DNA of 64,000 nucleotides from contig JAJEKV010000005.1 of the NCBI GenBank assembly GCA_021234155.1, positions 15,456,028-15,520,027 of the forward strand, written 5' to 3'. This document shows, piece after piece, positions 35,156 through 45,639 of the stretch. Under the pieces are notes generated by a model, which worked only from the letters and a program-made list of their open reading frames with translations, was not told the DNA's origin and did no database searches. The position numbers and the translations under genes are program-made. How positions within the stretch are numbered: the stretch's first letter is position 1; each line of letters begins with the position of its first letter. Origin of the DNA: Isoetes taiwanensis. Its lineage: Eukaryota; Streptophyta; Lycopodiopsida; Isoetales; Isoetaceae.

Positions 35156-35539
35156 TTAGTGTTCACTCGAGAATCTTCTTTTCTTGGGCTTCCTCTTAGA
35201 ATGGTCTTTCCTTCCCATTCCCTTATTAGCTACAATAAATAGGCAATAAGGGCACTTGCACAGGTGAGCCTTTCCTGGATTGAATCTGTCCTTCTTGTCT
35301 TTTGCATTGCAGAGGATGTATCTTTTCTCATCAAAATAGGAGGTGCAGGCACAATTGCAATGACAATCTTCACCGTGCTCGTTAGGAACTTCAACTCCAA
35401 ATTGTGTGAGCCATAGTGCATTCGCATGGAGATTCATCCTTTTCCACCTCAGCCTTTTGAACATAATCAGAGTATTACCTGTAATTAAAAAGAAAACCAA
35501 CATTAGAGAATAGATTTGAACCTTAATTTTGATTCCCAT
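35156..35539 (-). CDS. Small Cys-rich, basic-tailed frame in the LINE A 3' region
   Basis: The frame holds CHCNCAC, a lone Cys in YILCNAKD, then LCKCPYC and a highly basic end (GRKDHSKRKPKKRRFSS). The spacing is like a small zinc-binding fold with a nucleic-acid-binding tail. The part before about 35480 may be intronic: TTTTTAATTACAG|GTAATAC resembles a splice acceptor and GTATGG at about 35535 a donor. The frame would then continue ORF2. Function is unknown. It may be a 3' transduced host sequence or an accessory LINE domain. Confidence 0.35.
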   Translation of the reverse strand: MGIKIKVQIYSLMLVFFLITGNTLIMFKRLRWKRMNLHANALWLTQFGVEVPNEHGEDCHCNCACTSYFDEKRYILCNAKDKKDRFNPGKAHLCKCPYCLFIVANKGMGRKDHSKRKPKKRRFSSEH

Positions 35540-35710
35540 ACACTTCCAAAACCCAATTTATATCATATTGGGCTTGCTTGATAATGGCATTGGGCCAGAT
35601 GACTTCCTCCTTGAATATCAAGGAATTTCTTCCCTTCCACATTCTCCATAGGAGAATATACCTCCTCCATTCGACTGGGTTAGCAAGGAAGAAGAGCTCT
35701 ATAGTTTGCA
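35523..35710 (-). pseudogene. LINE A ORF2 C-terminus (continuation of zf-RVT)
   Basis: This reads MQTIELFFLANPVEWRRYIL, then WRMWKGRNSLIFKEE and a stop at 35523. W..W..RN..IF is the usual ending of plant LINE ORF2 after the zf-RVT zinc domain. The first codon shares its bases with the Helitron junction. Upstream codons lie at 40207 onward, and the two parts are in the same reading frame without gap or overlap. Confidence 0.9.
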
Positions 35711-35759
35711 TCTATATATAATAATAATGGCGTTTTAGGATAGTTTGTGCGCGATCCTG

Positions 35760-38190
35760 TACGTTCAATTTTTTAACTTATTTTGGTCCTTGGATTCGGC
35801 GGGTTTTTTTTTACGCGTGCACTGTGCGGAGTCTTATTGAAAAATCACCAGCCCATGCTCACCTACGTGCAGCGATGTGCAGATGCTTATGGAGGCATTT
35901 CCTCGAGTCTGAAACTATTTTCCTCTGACACGATTCCGCTTTCCTTACTTTAGGTTTAAAATTCCGAAACAGAGCCCTCATTTCGTCTTCTGTGCCTTAG
36001 TTTTTGCCATGGTTTTTCTGTGCCTTTTCTAGCAAATCAATGTTTGAAATTACTGCCAAATGAGAAAGAAGCATCTTCATATGTGCGAAGTTGTCCTGCC
36101 GGAGGCTGCATTCTTGTAGTTTTCTATTCTTCTTCGAATTTAAAGCTTCAAATATGAGGACGTGAGGATTTGATACGGCCACATCCAGATAAAGTTTTTA
36201 CCCTCTTTTGGGGATTATTTTTTTTTCTGTCGGTTGTGAGCATCCAGCCCCGATTCATGTTCTCCACGTAGAACCCGGGAAAAAAGAAGAGATTGGGCCA
36301 TCTTTTCCAAAAACGCGCACCACGACACATTTATGGCTTCGAAACTCAAATATTTACATTCTTTGAGACAATTTTCGGGGAGAACTGCGGGAACAAGTAT
36401 GGAGTTTACAATGCAACTTCTAACATGGTTTATCTTTGGAAAGCATGCCAATGCATTCAAGAATTAGAAACGTCAAGGCATGGAAAGGGAAAAGAAAGAG
36501 TCAGCCGAGCAAAGTATTGGGCTCGGGGAATAGTTATATCAAGTTGCAGCAGGGGCTGAGCAGAAATATTGGGCGTCACGGGATCTATTATATGTTGAGG
36601 CAAGTAACAAAGGAGTGCATTTCTCCTTTGTCCTTTGTCCTTAAAAGAGAGGAGATTTTATACCATTCGGATAAGTGATCTTACTTGTCTTCTTTTTTCA
36701 TTATGAAAACAATGTCTAGATTTCTTCGATATTTGATAACTTCGGGTCATAGCTTTCTTTGGTTGCTTCTGCCATAGCATTTCCATTTGTTATCCATGGC
36801 TTTAATTATAAGTTCAATTGGACCCGATCATGATTTTTTGATTCTGCTGAATTGAGGTACATTATGGTAGAACTATGGTACCCATTCCTCTATTATCTCC
36901 TTGCCTTTGTGTGCCATTCTTGATGAACTACATGCATTTTCTATATCTTTGCATTTTTGGAATTTGGGTGTTTATTATTAAGCTGCTTATTGTGGATAGT
37001 ATTTTGGTACCCAACTTTATTGGCCTTGAATCTAATTAAGTTGTGTGTTATTCTAATGAAAATTTTAAATTGAAGCAATTTATTGCAACAAGTATATTGA
37101 TATGACATTGTTATGCTTTGCATTTTTCTTAAATCTTGCCAATGCATCATCTAGAATCCTGCATTTACCTTATATATTGATACCGCATTGTGCATCAGCC
37201 AGAAAGTAGTTTAGACGAGAAAGAAAGATTATATTAACATCTACGAGACCACTTGGGTCTATGAGACATTTGCAAGGCATCCCGAAACTAAATGCAAGCA
37301 TGAATGTGTGGAAGAGACTCCGGCATGTTTTTAATCATTAGAAAAATGGCCTAGTTTTATATACGGTTAGAATAAGGGACGGTGTTATCTCGGTGCCCAT
37401 TTGGCCTACTCATGTATTTCTTATCTTTTGTTATTCATATGAGGTGTCAACGACCTTGTGAATGAATGAGTGAAAAGAAAAAAAAGTCCGCTTGGAGATC
37501 TTCTTGCTGCCATTCCATTATGCTCCATCTGGCTATTATTACGATGAAAATTGACACCATTTGGTTCTCTCGGCGGTGAGATACTCACCGATTTGTCACA
37601 TACTCCTCGGAATTAGCGACACACATGGGACCTGATCGTTTACATACTCCATATGAGTTTATTTTAGACTTGTTGTCTCTCAATCATGACATGGGAGTCT
37701 TTGAACCAAAGCATTTGTGTGATGTGATCAATAATTAAGGTTATGGTAATGTGACAACAAGAGATTACTCATTAGTAGTATAAATTTGGATGAGCTAGCT
37801 GCGGTGGTGTGTTCGAGGATTTGAAGGAAAGATATCTATATCGAAATGGATTGAGGGAAGGTAACGAGGCTATTTGTCAAGGTATGCCTCATTCTCCAAC
37901 ACCTTATAGTTTAGATGATAGTTCCTCACATTTCTGATGCAAATGACCTTCATGTATTGCTGTTTTGTATTTGCCTTCAGATTAAGGTGGCATGACACAA
38001 AGCTAAGAGTCTTTCCATATATGTCTAGACCAACTTTATTGTTTCACTCCTCTTAGGTGTTCTCTTAGATAACATGCTATAATTCTGAGATTTTGTTGAC
38101 ACCGGTTTCAGATGCGATATACACTCTGCCGCATAGATATCCATGTTTGCTCAAGCAAGGTTTCCCATGAGGTCATATCTGCACGAAATG
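35760..38190. other. Helitron interior without recognised gene
   Basis: Several short frames look like possible captured exons, for example plus-strand GPDRLHTPYEFILDLLSLNH at about 37629-37690, but none matches a family I know. No Helitron Rep (HUH) or helicase motif was found. Intron-like AT-rich DNA dominates 36700-37200. Confidence 0.45.
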
Positions 38191-38193
38191 ATG

Positions 38194-39230
38194 TTATTTA
38201 CTATGGCTCTCGCACATTAGGCCATCATGGCTACATCCACAAGGTATGCTACCAACCATGTTAGCACTTGGTGTACCACCTTTAAAATACAATTTCTGGA
38301 TATAATCAAGGCATTTGTGACACATCCATGCCGAGCATAGCGAAACAACCAATATATCAATGATAGAAGATTGCGAAGGCATCCGCTTTCGGATAAATGA
38401 AGATCCTACATCGTGCGAAGGAATTTGTTCAAAGGCTTGGCTAGCCTCCTCTAATAGACCTTCGTCATGCTTCCATGATAGCAAGTTTCTTTTAGAAATG
38501 TGTTTAACAGTATCAAATGCCTCTGACAGTAGTCCGCAAGCATGGAATTCCAACTAACTACATTCTTGTCTGGCATTTCCTCCATCAATTGAATGGCCTC
38601 CTTCAGTTTGCCTTTCTTGACATGTGCAGAAATCATAAAATTTAATGAAAACTAATTAAGATGAGGCATCTGTTTAAAGATAGCAAAGACCTCCTTGATG
38701 TATCCTTGGCAAACACAAGCTGAAAGCATGGTTATCCATGAAAACATGTTTCGTTAAAGCATATCTAAAGAAGTCTAGGGCTTCACTAAAATATCCATTT
38801 TCAATAAAACCTGAGAGCATAGCTATCCATCCAGGAAATAACATCTAGAGATTAGACTTTGCTGGGGTGTATGTTCAAGGATTTCGACAGCATTTTCAAG
38901 CTGAGCATGATTTACAAAGGCCCTGATCATGGCATTCCCTAGAGCTGCATCTGATTAAGGAATTATATAAAAAGGATGCATAGCCTCGTCAAAATAACCT
39001 TGTTGCAATAATGCCAATAATTATGGCGTTGCAAGAATGAGGAACTGGCATGCTCACATCATCATGCATTGCCCTTGATTCATGCAAAGCTCCACATTTG
39101 CCATAATACATCTGGACAAAGAGATTCCTTAGAAGCTTATTCTAATCTAGCCCAAATTTCATAATGTGTTCCTGAACACGTTTGCCCTCTGCAAAATCCT
39201 TCTCATCCCCACACCTGGCCAAAAGCATGC
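38194..39230 (-). pseudogene. Captured PPR-protein gene fragment
   Basis: On the minus strand the best unit reads MISAHVKKGKLKEAIQLMEE then MPDKNVVSWNSMLADYCQ (38636-38530), a textbook PLS-type PPR unit. Further remnants are GLLSEAFDTVKHISKRNLLS (38530 down), GFIENGYFSEALDFF (about 38815-38770), a KEVFAIFKQMPHLN piece near 38690, and AQLENAVEILEHTPQQ near 38920. Stops and frameshifts interrupt every unit or two. PPR proteins bind organellar RNA, and PLS types act in C-to-U editing. This copy lies wholly inside the Helitron, so it was probably captured and then decayed. Confidence 0.8.
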
Positions 39231-40178
39231 GAAAAATACAAATGAGAACATCATTAGAAAGGTCCCAAAATCACTTAAGTCTGTATTCATAGACTGGATT
39301 CAAATATACTTGGGCATTTCTTTCCCAGTTTAACATCCAACATTCTGATGCCCATTGACGAGGAAAGAGATAGAGGTTCATACAAGGTATGACAGCAGTC
39401 ATGACAATTCTTATTTGTCAACACACTGCCAATATACTGAGCAAATCCTTCCGTGAAAGCATGCAAAAAATACAAATGAGAACATCATTACAAAGGTCCC
39501 AAAATCCACTTAAGTCTCGTGGGCTTGTCGGTCATATTGGAGATCTATGACTAACGCCTCGGATCCGCAACCAAACACATTGTAAGCTCCTATCGCCATG
39601 TATTTTCAAGTATCTTGGAATTTGGTATTACGCATTACACGAACCGAATGTATTTGGCCGATGATTGCTGGCCACTAAATCATTTTAACGTTTGAACCAT
39701 AATCATTGATAAATTAATCTTAATGTTAAACTCTAATTAAACATGAATAAATATTGCTCAAACAATGAATAACTATTGGCTATGAAAAATGCCCACTTAT
39801 ACCTGAAAAAACTATAGCTTAAAACCTGAATATTATGTCTAGGACTTTACTTCCTAAACTTGTGGCTCTAATTATGTTTAGGACATTACTTCCCAAAATG
39901 TCCGAGAGGATTGCATCTCATATTAAACATTGTGGTGACCTCTTCTTGCAAACTTCACAACAACATTCTTTTTTGCAAGGCATAAATAGGGTTGTATCTT
40001 TTTTCTATTTTTCTTTTAGCATGCATCAACAGCAAATAAGACTGGGTGCGATCTATTTTTCTTTTTCACTATACGAAATATCAAATTTATTTTCTGCATG
40101 TAGGAAGAAGCCAAGACATTTTATAAAAACGACTTCAACTATAACTTTACTAATTCTGAAATTTAATTCCAATGAAAA

Positions 40179-40206
40179 GCCCAGCAACGCTGGGCACTTT
40201 TTCTAG
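40179..40206 (+). other. Helitron 3' terminator hairpin and CTAG end
   Basis: GCCCAGC (40179-40185), loop AAC, GCTGGGC (40189-40195), then ACTTTTT and CTAG (40203-40206). The perfect GC stem placed 7 bp before CTRR is the transposition terminator of canonical Helitrons. Confidence 0.93.
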
Positions 40207-40537
40207 TATTGGATAAGCCAGGAATATTCAACTCAGTTTCAGCTAGCTCCAAAGTCCATTCTGCCCATAGGCAATTTTTAAATAGATGTGCTTCATCTTT
40301 CTGATCCTGCAAGCACCTAACACAAATGTCAGAATTAGACATGTTAAGCTTCCATCTCTTCCTGTTGGTGGCAAGGGCTTTATGCCAAAGCTGCCACATG
40401 AAAGCCTTGATTTTTGGATGAATTAGACTTTTCCACATGAATGTCAGGTTCTTGAGTACTTTGTCAGGGTCAATATTCCATTTCATGTGAATGGATATTT
40501 CTTGGTTTCTGTTGAGATACCTGTAGGCCAAGTTCAC
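40207..40537 (-). pseudogene. LINE A zf-RVT domain
   Basis: The frame reads WKSLIHPKIKAFMWQLWHKA, then ICVRCLQDQKDEAHLFKNC, the zf-RVT zinc-binding module (P.K...F.W....L.T...L, C..C....E...H....C). It follows the RT in plant LINEs and is thought to bind RNA/DNA. It is separated from the RT thumb by one frame break near 40540-40590. At the other end it runs in frame into the Helitron boundary and continues at 35710. The last residues of the apparent frame (RKSAQRCWAFHWN) are Helitron sequence. Confidence 0.9.
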
Positions 40538-40588
40538 TCTGTAACCACAAAATCCATTAATATGCCAAAAAACATTAGTATCATGCCA

Positions 40589-41710
40589 TTATCCACATGC
40601 CAATCTCTGAGAGATACTAGTAAAAAGCTGTCTGGAGTCATCTCCCAATCCTGCTAGATTGGATTCTTGGTAGACAAAATCATCAATAATGTCCCTTATA
40701 CAGATAATTCCACTGTTAGTCCATTGCTTGGCTAACTTAGGGAAATTAGTGGCGAGACATGTGTTAGGGTCATCCAGAATAAGAGAGAGACTCCAAAAAA
40801 TAGGCTGATCCTGTGAAAGTCCTTCTTTCCAAGTGTACATACCTTTAACCTTTAACCATGCTCTAATCCATTTCTTGATAATCAAAGGCATGGTGGTAGG
40901 AATGGTGAAATCAAAGTAGATGCTATGAGGCAGCTGCATTTTAAGATTTTTCCAACCAAAGGGGTGGCACTTTTTAATATAATGGGAAATGAGAGTACTC
41001 ACAGGGTGGTTAATCTGGTTGTTGCAGGCCCTGAAGAAGTATTTTGCAGCCAAAGCAGTGGCCTGCTTCTCAATGTTTTTGACTCCCAGACCTCCCATCC
41101 TTTTATGTTTGCAGCATTCCTCCATAGAGATAGGAATCCAGCATCTCTTACTAGATCCACCTGCTATGAACCTACCAATAATGCCTTGCATTTTAGCCAA
41201 AACCTTTTTAGGGGCCATAATGATAGAGGACTGGTAGACCTGAGAAGGAAAAATAATGGAGTTTGCCAGAATGGCTCTCCCATTTTTGGAAAGGAATTTG
41301 GAGTTAAGGGAGTCAACCTTTTTGTAGAATTTATCAATTAAGTCTTCCCAGAACTCGCAAGCATTAACCCTAATAGCATAAGGGATGCCTAGAATTTTCG
41401 TTTTAGTATTAGGGGAGAGATACATACATCCCAAGCTTGCAGTTGCATGCTCACCCTCCACTTGATGTCTTGAGATTAACTTGGTCTTGATAGGATTGAT
41501 TTTGCATCCCGAGCACTTACCAAAATCTTCCAAAATAGCTTGAGTGTTCTGAATGGATTGATCTTCCAAATGAAGAAATAAGAAGGTATCATCTGCAAAG
41601 TGGACATTAAGAATCTCGTTTTCCTCCTGAGAGGGAAGACTGAGACCCTTGATCAAATGAAGATCCTTTGCTCTCTTGAAGTTGCTGTTTAATCCTTCCA
41701 TCACAATCAA
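40589..41710 (-). pseudogene. LINE A RT palm end, thumb and connection
   Basis: The 373-residue frame carries LNVHFADDTFLFLHLEDQS, with the catalytic FADD box, then SGCKINPIKTKLI, the standard thumb entry. Further on come LGIPYAIRV, LSKNGRAILANSIIFPSQVY, PISMEECCKHKRMGGLGVKN and NLAGLGDDSRQLFTSISQR. This order is typical of plant L1-like RTs. It overlaps the preceding RT frame by a few bases with a frame change around 41707. Confidence 0.93.
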
Positions 41711-41950
41711 GAAAAGGAAAGAGCAAGGGGGCAGCCTTGCTTGACCCCCCTTTTAATATAAAAAAAAGGACTACATTCACCATTGATAAGAACATCAGAT
41801 CTATAATTATTAAGAATAGCTTGGAACACTGAGATTACATTGTCAGAGAATCCAAGTTTCTTACAACACCAAAATAAAAAAGCCCAACTTACTGTATCAA
41901 ATGTCTTTGTGATGTCCAATTTGAGGAGGCCAATTGACTAATTAGAGTCT
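41707..41950 (-). pseudogene. LINE A RT palm, first catalytic aspartate block
   Basis: LDITKTFDTVSWAFLFWCCK carries the first catalytic Asp of LINE RT (usually LD..KAFD.V.W). GECSPFFYIKRGVKQGCPLA is the RT block with R-G-(V/L)-RQGCPLSP. The frame starts a few codons before the first listed Met, after a shift relative to the finger segment near 41937. It leaves frame again after LALSFS at about 41707. Confidence 0.92.
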
Positions 41951-42450
41951 TTGGCCCAGGAGATACCTAAAGATGCAGCAGCAACATTATTCAGAATATA
42001 CCTTCCTCTCAGATAGGCACTTTGAGTGTTACTGATAACTTCCTCTAGGATAGGTTTGAGTCGAGCAGCAATGGTACCTGTAATTAACTTATAAACCACA
42101 TTGGTCAGAGATATAGGTCTATAGTCAGAGAAGGTAATTGGGAGCTCAATCTTCGGGATGAGGGCAATTAAACTTGTATTAATCCTGCAATCCAGCTGCT
42201 TAGTAATCAGGAACTCATTGGCCAGGGAGACAATATCCTTACCTAGAATTTCCCAAGATTTCTTGAAGAACTCAGCTGGGAGACCATCAGGACCTGGAGT
42301 CTTACCATTCTCCATCTCCTGAAGGACCTTCAGCATTTCATCATAAGTAAAAGGTCTGGATAATCTGTCATTCATATGCTCAGTCACTTTCTGTTGGATA
42401 TACACAAAATTTTCAATGTCTTCCCTTCTAATATTCTCCTCAGTTCCCAT
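41938..42450 (-). pseudogene. LINE A RT fingers
   Basis: NGKTPGPDGLPAEFFKKSWE, then TSLIALIPK, FSDYRPISLTNVVYKLITGT and SAYLRGRYILNNVAAA are the first RT blocks (GPDG, LIPK, D.RPISL, Q..F..GR.I..N). The 3' stop at 41938 comes from a short frame shift before the catalytic Asp block. All four diagnostic motifs are intact. Confidence 0.94.
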
Positions 42451-42505
42451 AATCCTGGAGACATGAGTTTTGGCAGCACACTTAAGCTGTGTGTCATTGT
42501 CAATA

Positions 42506-42829
42506 TTATTGCCATCCCGAAGAATACTGTAAATGTGATTTCTCTTTAGTCTTTACTCTGCCCTTAGCCTTGATGAAAAAATACTTTGAGTTGCTTCTTT
42601 CATCTTCCCTTAGCTCCTTTACCTTCGCCTTGATCTTCCAACCTCTGGCAATTCTAATTTCCTCTCTTTCTATTTGAATTTTGATGTCATATTTTTGCTG
42701 TCCCTGAGCCAAATCTAACTGGGATCTAAGGTCCTGTAAATGGGCAGTGTTGCTTCTATGGACTTCTTTTCCCAGACCTTGAGCCAATTCTTGATTCTTT
42801 TGGACACCTTTACCCACCAATCCATCCAT
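42506..42829 (-). pseudogene. LINE A endonuclease-RT linker
   Basis: This helical, charged stretch (QIEREEIRIARGWKIKAKVK, then NSKYFFIKAKGRVKTK) corresponds to the segment between EN and RT. Plant LINEs have an LREEE..W..KSR..WL..GD.NTKFFH-like motif here, represented as ELREDERSNSKYFF. It overlaps the endonuclease frame with a shift. Confidence 0.75.
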
Positions 42830-43378
42830 CCTCTGTTACCAATAGGTTTATCCTCTTGAGAAATAATCTGCTGAAGGTTATGCAAAAAGTCATCCTGCTC
42901 AAGAAGATTAGTGTTCAGCTTAAAATAAGAATTCCTCTTCCTCTGAGGATTGTTACCACATATACTTATAAGCTGGGGGAAATGGTCAGAGAGAGTGTAG
43001 TTGGTGAGATTAGTGACCCTAGTGCTGTTGCTCCAAAGGGTTTCACTAAGATAAAATCTGTCATGGAGACAGCAAACTGGCTGATCTCTATGATCACTCC
43101 AACTATAAGAATGGGGAATAACCCTGGCCAGAGAGAGGTGGTGAGAATAGAGAAGAGAGTTCCAGCTTGAGAACTCATTGTCAGTCAAAGGCTTGAAGTT
43201 GGTGCTCCTCATATAGCTATGGGTAACCATATTAAAGTCACCAGCTAAAATACATTCATCATAAGGAATTCTCTCTAGACTCCTATTTATGACATCCCAA
43301 AGGCTAACTCTATCAGGGGGCTGATGGTAAGCATAAACATTTATGAAGGCAATCCTTTTTTCTCCAGCCTTCCCATGG
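42715..43378 (-). pseudogene. LINE A endonuclease, C-terminal half
   Basis: From about 43375 the frame reads RIAFINVYAYHQPPDRVSLW, then YDECILAGDFNMV, matching the N-Y-A and GDFN metal-site blocks of APE-type endonucleases. Downstream, LTNYTLSDHFPQLI carries the terminal SDH catalytic His motif. A stop at 43384 and a one-base shift separate it from the N-terminal half. The enzyme nicks target DNA to prime reverse transcription. Confidence 0.92.
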
Positions 43379-43383
43379 ATAAT

Positions 43384-44793
43384 CTACCATCTTCTGCTGT
43401 TATCATTGATCATTTGGATATCATTCAGGTTGAGTCTATTATTCCAAGCTATGGTAATGCCTGCAGAAGTATTGTTAGCTTTGAGAGACCAATGCTGGAA
43501 GTTTGCAGGTAGAACATCTCTAATTATAGAGTTGATATTGTCATCATGAATCTTATGCTCTTGAAAGAAAATAAAATCAAGATTCATAGAACTTAGACAA
43601 ACCTTTAATCTACCTCTTTTGAGATTCGAATTGATGCCTTGAATATTCCAAGTGATACCTTTAAGACTTATATCCATTGGATGGGGGGAGGATCTTTCTT
43701 GGGGATCTTCTTGGAGGTCCCAAAGTGTAATCTTTGAAGTTTTTCTTCCCTCTTTTCCTTCTATTGATGACTGTGACCAGGTCTCATCCTCCAGAGTGGA
43801 AGTCTTACTACTGACCTGGAAGTCAAAGTCATCCTCCGAGTCTTCCTTCCTGGTTTCCTCACAAATGCCAAAATTATCATTTAAAATGCCAATATCCAAA
43901 GTAGAGATGCTCAAATTCATAGGATCGACTCTAATTACCACTTTGGAGGGAAATTGGAATGTAATACCTCTATCAGGAAAATACATACCATGGTGATTTT
44001 TGCATGCATTATATTCAACCTTGGTATGGTGATTTTCTTCTTGAATAACCCTTTTGCTGGTGATGCAATCAGCCTTGTTGATATGGTTGTCCTCCATGGG
44101 CTTAGTTTTTGGTCTCCAAACCTGCTTGCTTTGATGTGTTTCCACATCTTTCTGCACCTTAATTTCCTTGTACTCTTTTGGAGGAGAAATCTTAGCCAGA
44201 GGCATTTTAGAGTAGGAGATATTAAGATTAAATATGCCTCTGTTAGGGATTTTGCAAGGAATACAGTCCTCCCAATTAGAAAAGATCTTCTTCTGAATAC
44301 AAACAGAGGGAAAATTGGTTTGAGGGATAGAGACCTGGATGATCTCCCCTAAGCTACTAGCAATAGTTTTAAGATGAGAGACTGTCCAGCAACCCATAGG
44401 CAGATTTAAGCATGAGATCCAAGTGGTAGTAGCAATTGTGGAGAAATCTCCTGGTATATAGAAAGGATCCCATTTCATAATAGACACTGGATATCCTGAG
44501 ATGAGGGAGATTTTTCTGGTAAGAATTTGAGGGACATTCTTTTCCTCTTTACAGATTATTTGGAAAGTCTTATTGTCCAGTTTAAGAATGGAAAGAATAG
44601 GAACCATGAGAGTCTTGGTGATCCAGTACTTCACAGTGCTTAAGGAAGGACAATTTTGGGGGAAATGGGCAAGAATTCCATGATTGATATATCTGACATT
44701 AGCCGAGTTATCAGTAATGTTACTAAGGTCAAGAATGCCCTCATCCTTAATAGTATCTTTTTCCATATCAACAGAGTCAGTGGCAACATACAT
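43384..44793 (-). pseudogene. LINE A ORF1 (DUF4283-like) fused to endonuclease N-terminus
   Basis: One 469-residue frame starts MYVATDSVDMEKDTIKDEG. Residues about 30-170 resemble DUF4283 (VRYINHGILAHFPQ, IMKWDPFYIPGDF, TTTWISCLNLPMGCWTVSHL). A charged linker without a visible zinc knuckle follows. From about residue 375 the endonuclease begins: LKGITWNIQGINSN, LDFIFFQEHKIHDD, then AGITIAWNNRL. In many plant LINEs ORF1 and ORF2 are separate; here they read through without a stop. This could be real fusion or loss of a stop. Confidence 0.9.
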
Positions 44794-44809
44794 GCTAGGT
44801 TTGTATATA

Positions 44810-44965
44810 TAGCATAATAACCAAGGTTTGTTTTTGTATGATTTTCACTAAGGTTTTTCTATGATTTGGTGACCATATTCATCTGTGTGCACTAAACATT
44901 ATTTATAGAGTGTACCGTTTCCTGGCCACTGATCTTTTATGAGAGAAAAAAAATCCTACGGTCGT
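44810..44965 (+). repeat. Dispersed repeat, copy 2 (partner at 6698-6850)
   Basis: Begins AGCATAATAACC and follows the same order of T-rich blocks and GTGTGCAC as 6698-6850. It abuts the LINE A 5' end, so LINE A may have inserted within or next to it. Confidence 0.45.
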
Positions 44966-45183
44966 GATTAAATTTCTCTATATTTGCTAAGGATGGACCA
45001 TATTGTTTTTGTGTTAAATATGTTTTCAAAGTGCTAAAAAAAGGCATGCAACCAGCGAGTTTAGGGTCTCTAATAATTGTTGCTGATGTGTCTCTTCTGC
45101 TTTGCTAATTCATCTCTTGTGGTCTTCTGATTCTATATTGCTATCGGTTGAGGCTGGGTTGCCATTGCAGACATCTTCAGTCC

Positions 45184-45571
45184 TCTTCCTTGGCTGAAGC
45201 TGATTGCATATGCCTATGTTCTAAAGGGTTTTCTTTTGAGTTCTAGCAATTAGAGGTAAGTATCATTTGTTTAAGGAACGACCAATTGATTAGCAACATC
45301 GATTCATAGCTGAAAATTTTATAGTGGCCATATCTCTGCATCCATCTGCGGAAAGCTCTAATGGGGCAACGTCTTGAGACCTCTTCCTTGGCTGAAGACG
45401 GTTGCATATGCCTATATTTGAAAGGGTTTTCTTTTGAGTTCTAGCAATCTGAAAGGTAAGTATCATTTGTTTCAAAACCGACCCATTGATTAGCAACATC
45501 GATTCATAGCTAAAAATTTTACAATGCCCATATATCTACATCCATCTCCGAAAAGCTCTAATGTGGCAAAA
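45184..45571. repeat. Tandem duplication, about 195 bp, two copies
   Basis: CTCTTCCTTGGCTGAAG begins near 45184 and near 45379. Both copies continue through GGGTTTTCTTTTGAGTTCTA, TAGCAACATCGATTCATAGC and AAAGCTCTAATG. Divergence is modest. No coding frame is shared. Confidence 0.85.
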
Positions 45572-45639
45572 ATGGATCACATGCTTTGGAATGAGAAATT
45601 ACCAGACTTGTAATGCCTTGGGTCAAGAAGAATTCTTGT

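Larger units (their letters stand above)
34941..35710 (-). mobile_element. LINE A, 3' part (beyond the Helitron)
   Basis: The left edge is a T-rich run (34941-34970), the poly(A) tail of a minus-strand LINE. Next to it is sequence typical of plant LINE 3' ends (on the minus strand ...TATATACTTAAGCCTTCAAT then A-rich). The region carries the last 62 codons of ORF2 and a 3' Cys-rich frame. It joins 40207-44795 once the Helitron 35711-40206 is disregarded. Confidence 0.88.
35711..40206 (+). mobile_element. Non-autonomous Helitron, 4.5 kb, nested in LINE A
   Basis: The left end starts TCTATATATAATAATAAT directly after a host A (35710). The right end has a perfect 7-bp stem hairpin, seven bases, then CTAG followed by a host T (40207). 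5'-TC, 3'-hairpin-CTRR, insertion between A and T, and no target duplication are the defining Helitron features. No Rep/helicase domain is encoded, so it depended on an autonomous partner for rolling-circle transposition. It carries a decayed PPR gene fragment in reverse orientation. The host LINE frame is exactly restored across the ends. Confidence 0.93.
40207..44795 (-). mobile_element. LINE A, 5' part (ORF1, endonuclease, RT)
   Basis: This is a nearly full-length plant LINE on the minus strand. From 44793 it encodes DUF4283-like ORF1 fused to an APE-type endonuclease, RT, thumb and zf-RVT. Only about five frame breaks occur, fewer than in the other LINEs here, so the element is comparatively young. 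The 5' end lies close to 44795-44810, next to a dispersed repeat. The 3' part lies beyond the Helitron at 34941-35710. Confidence 0.9.
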
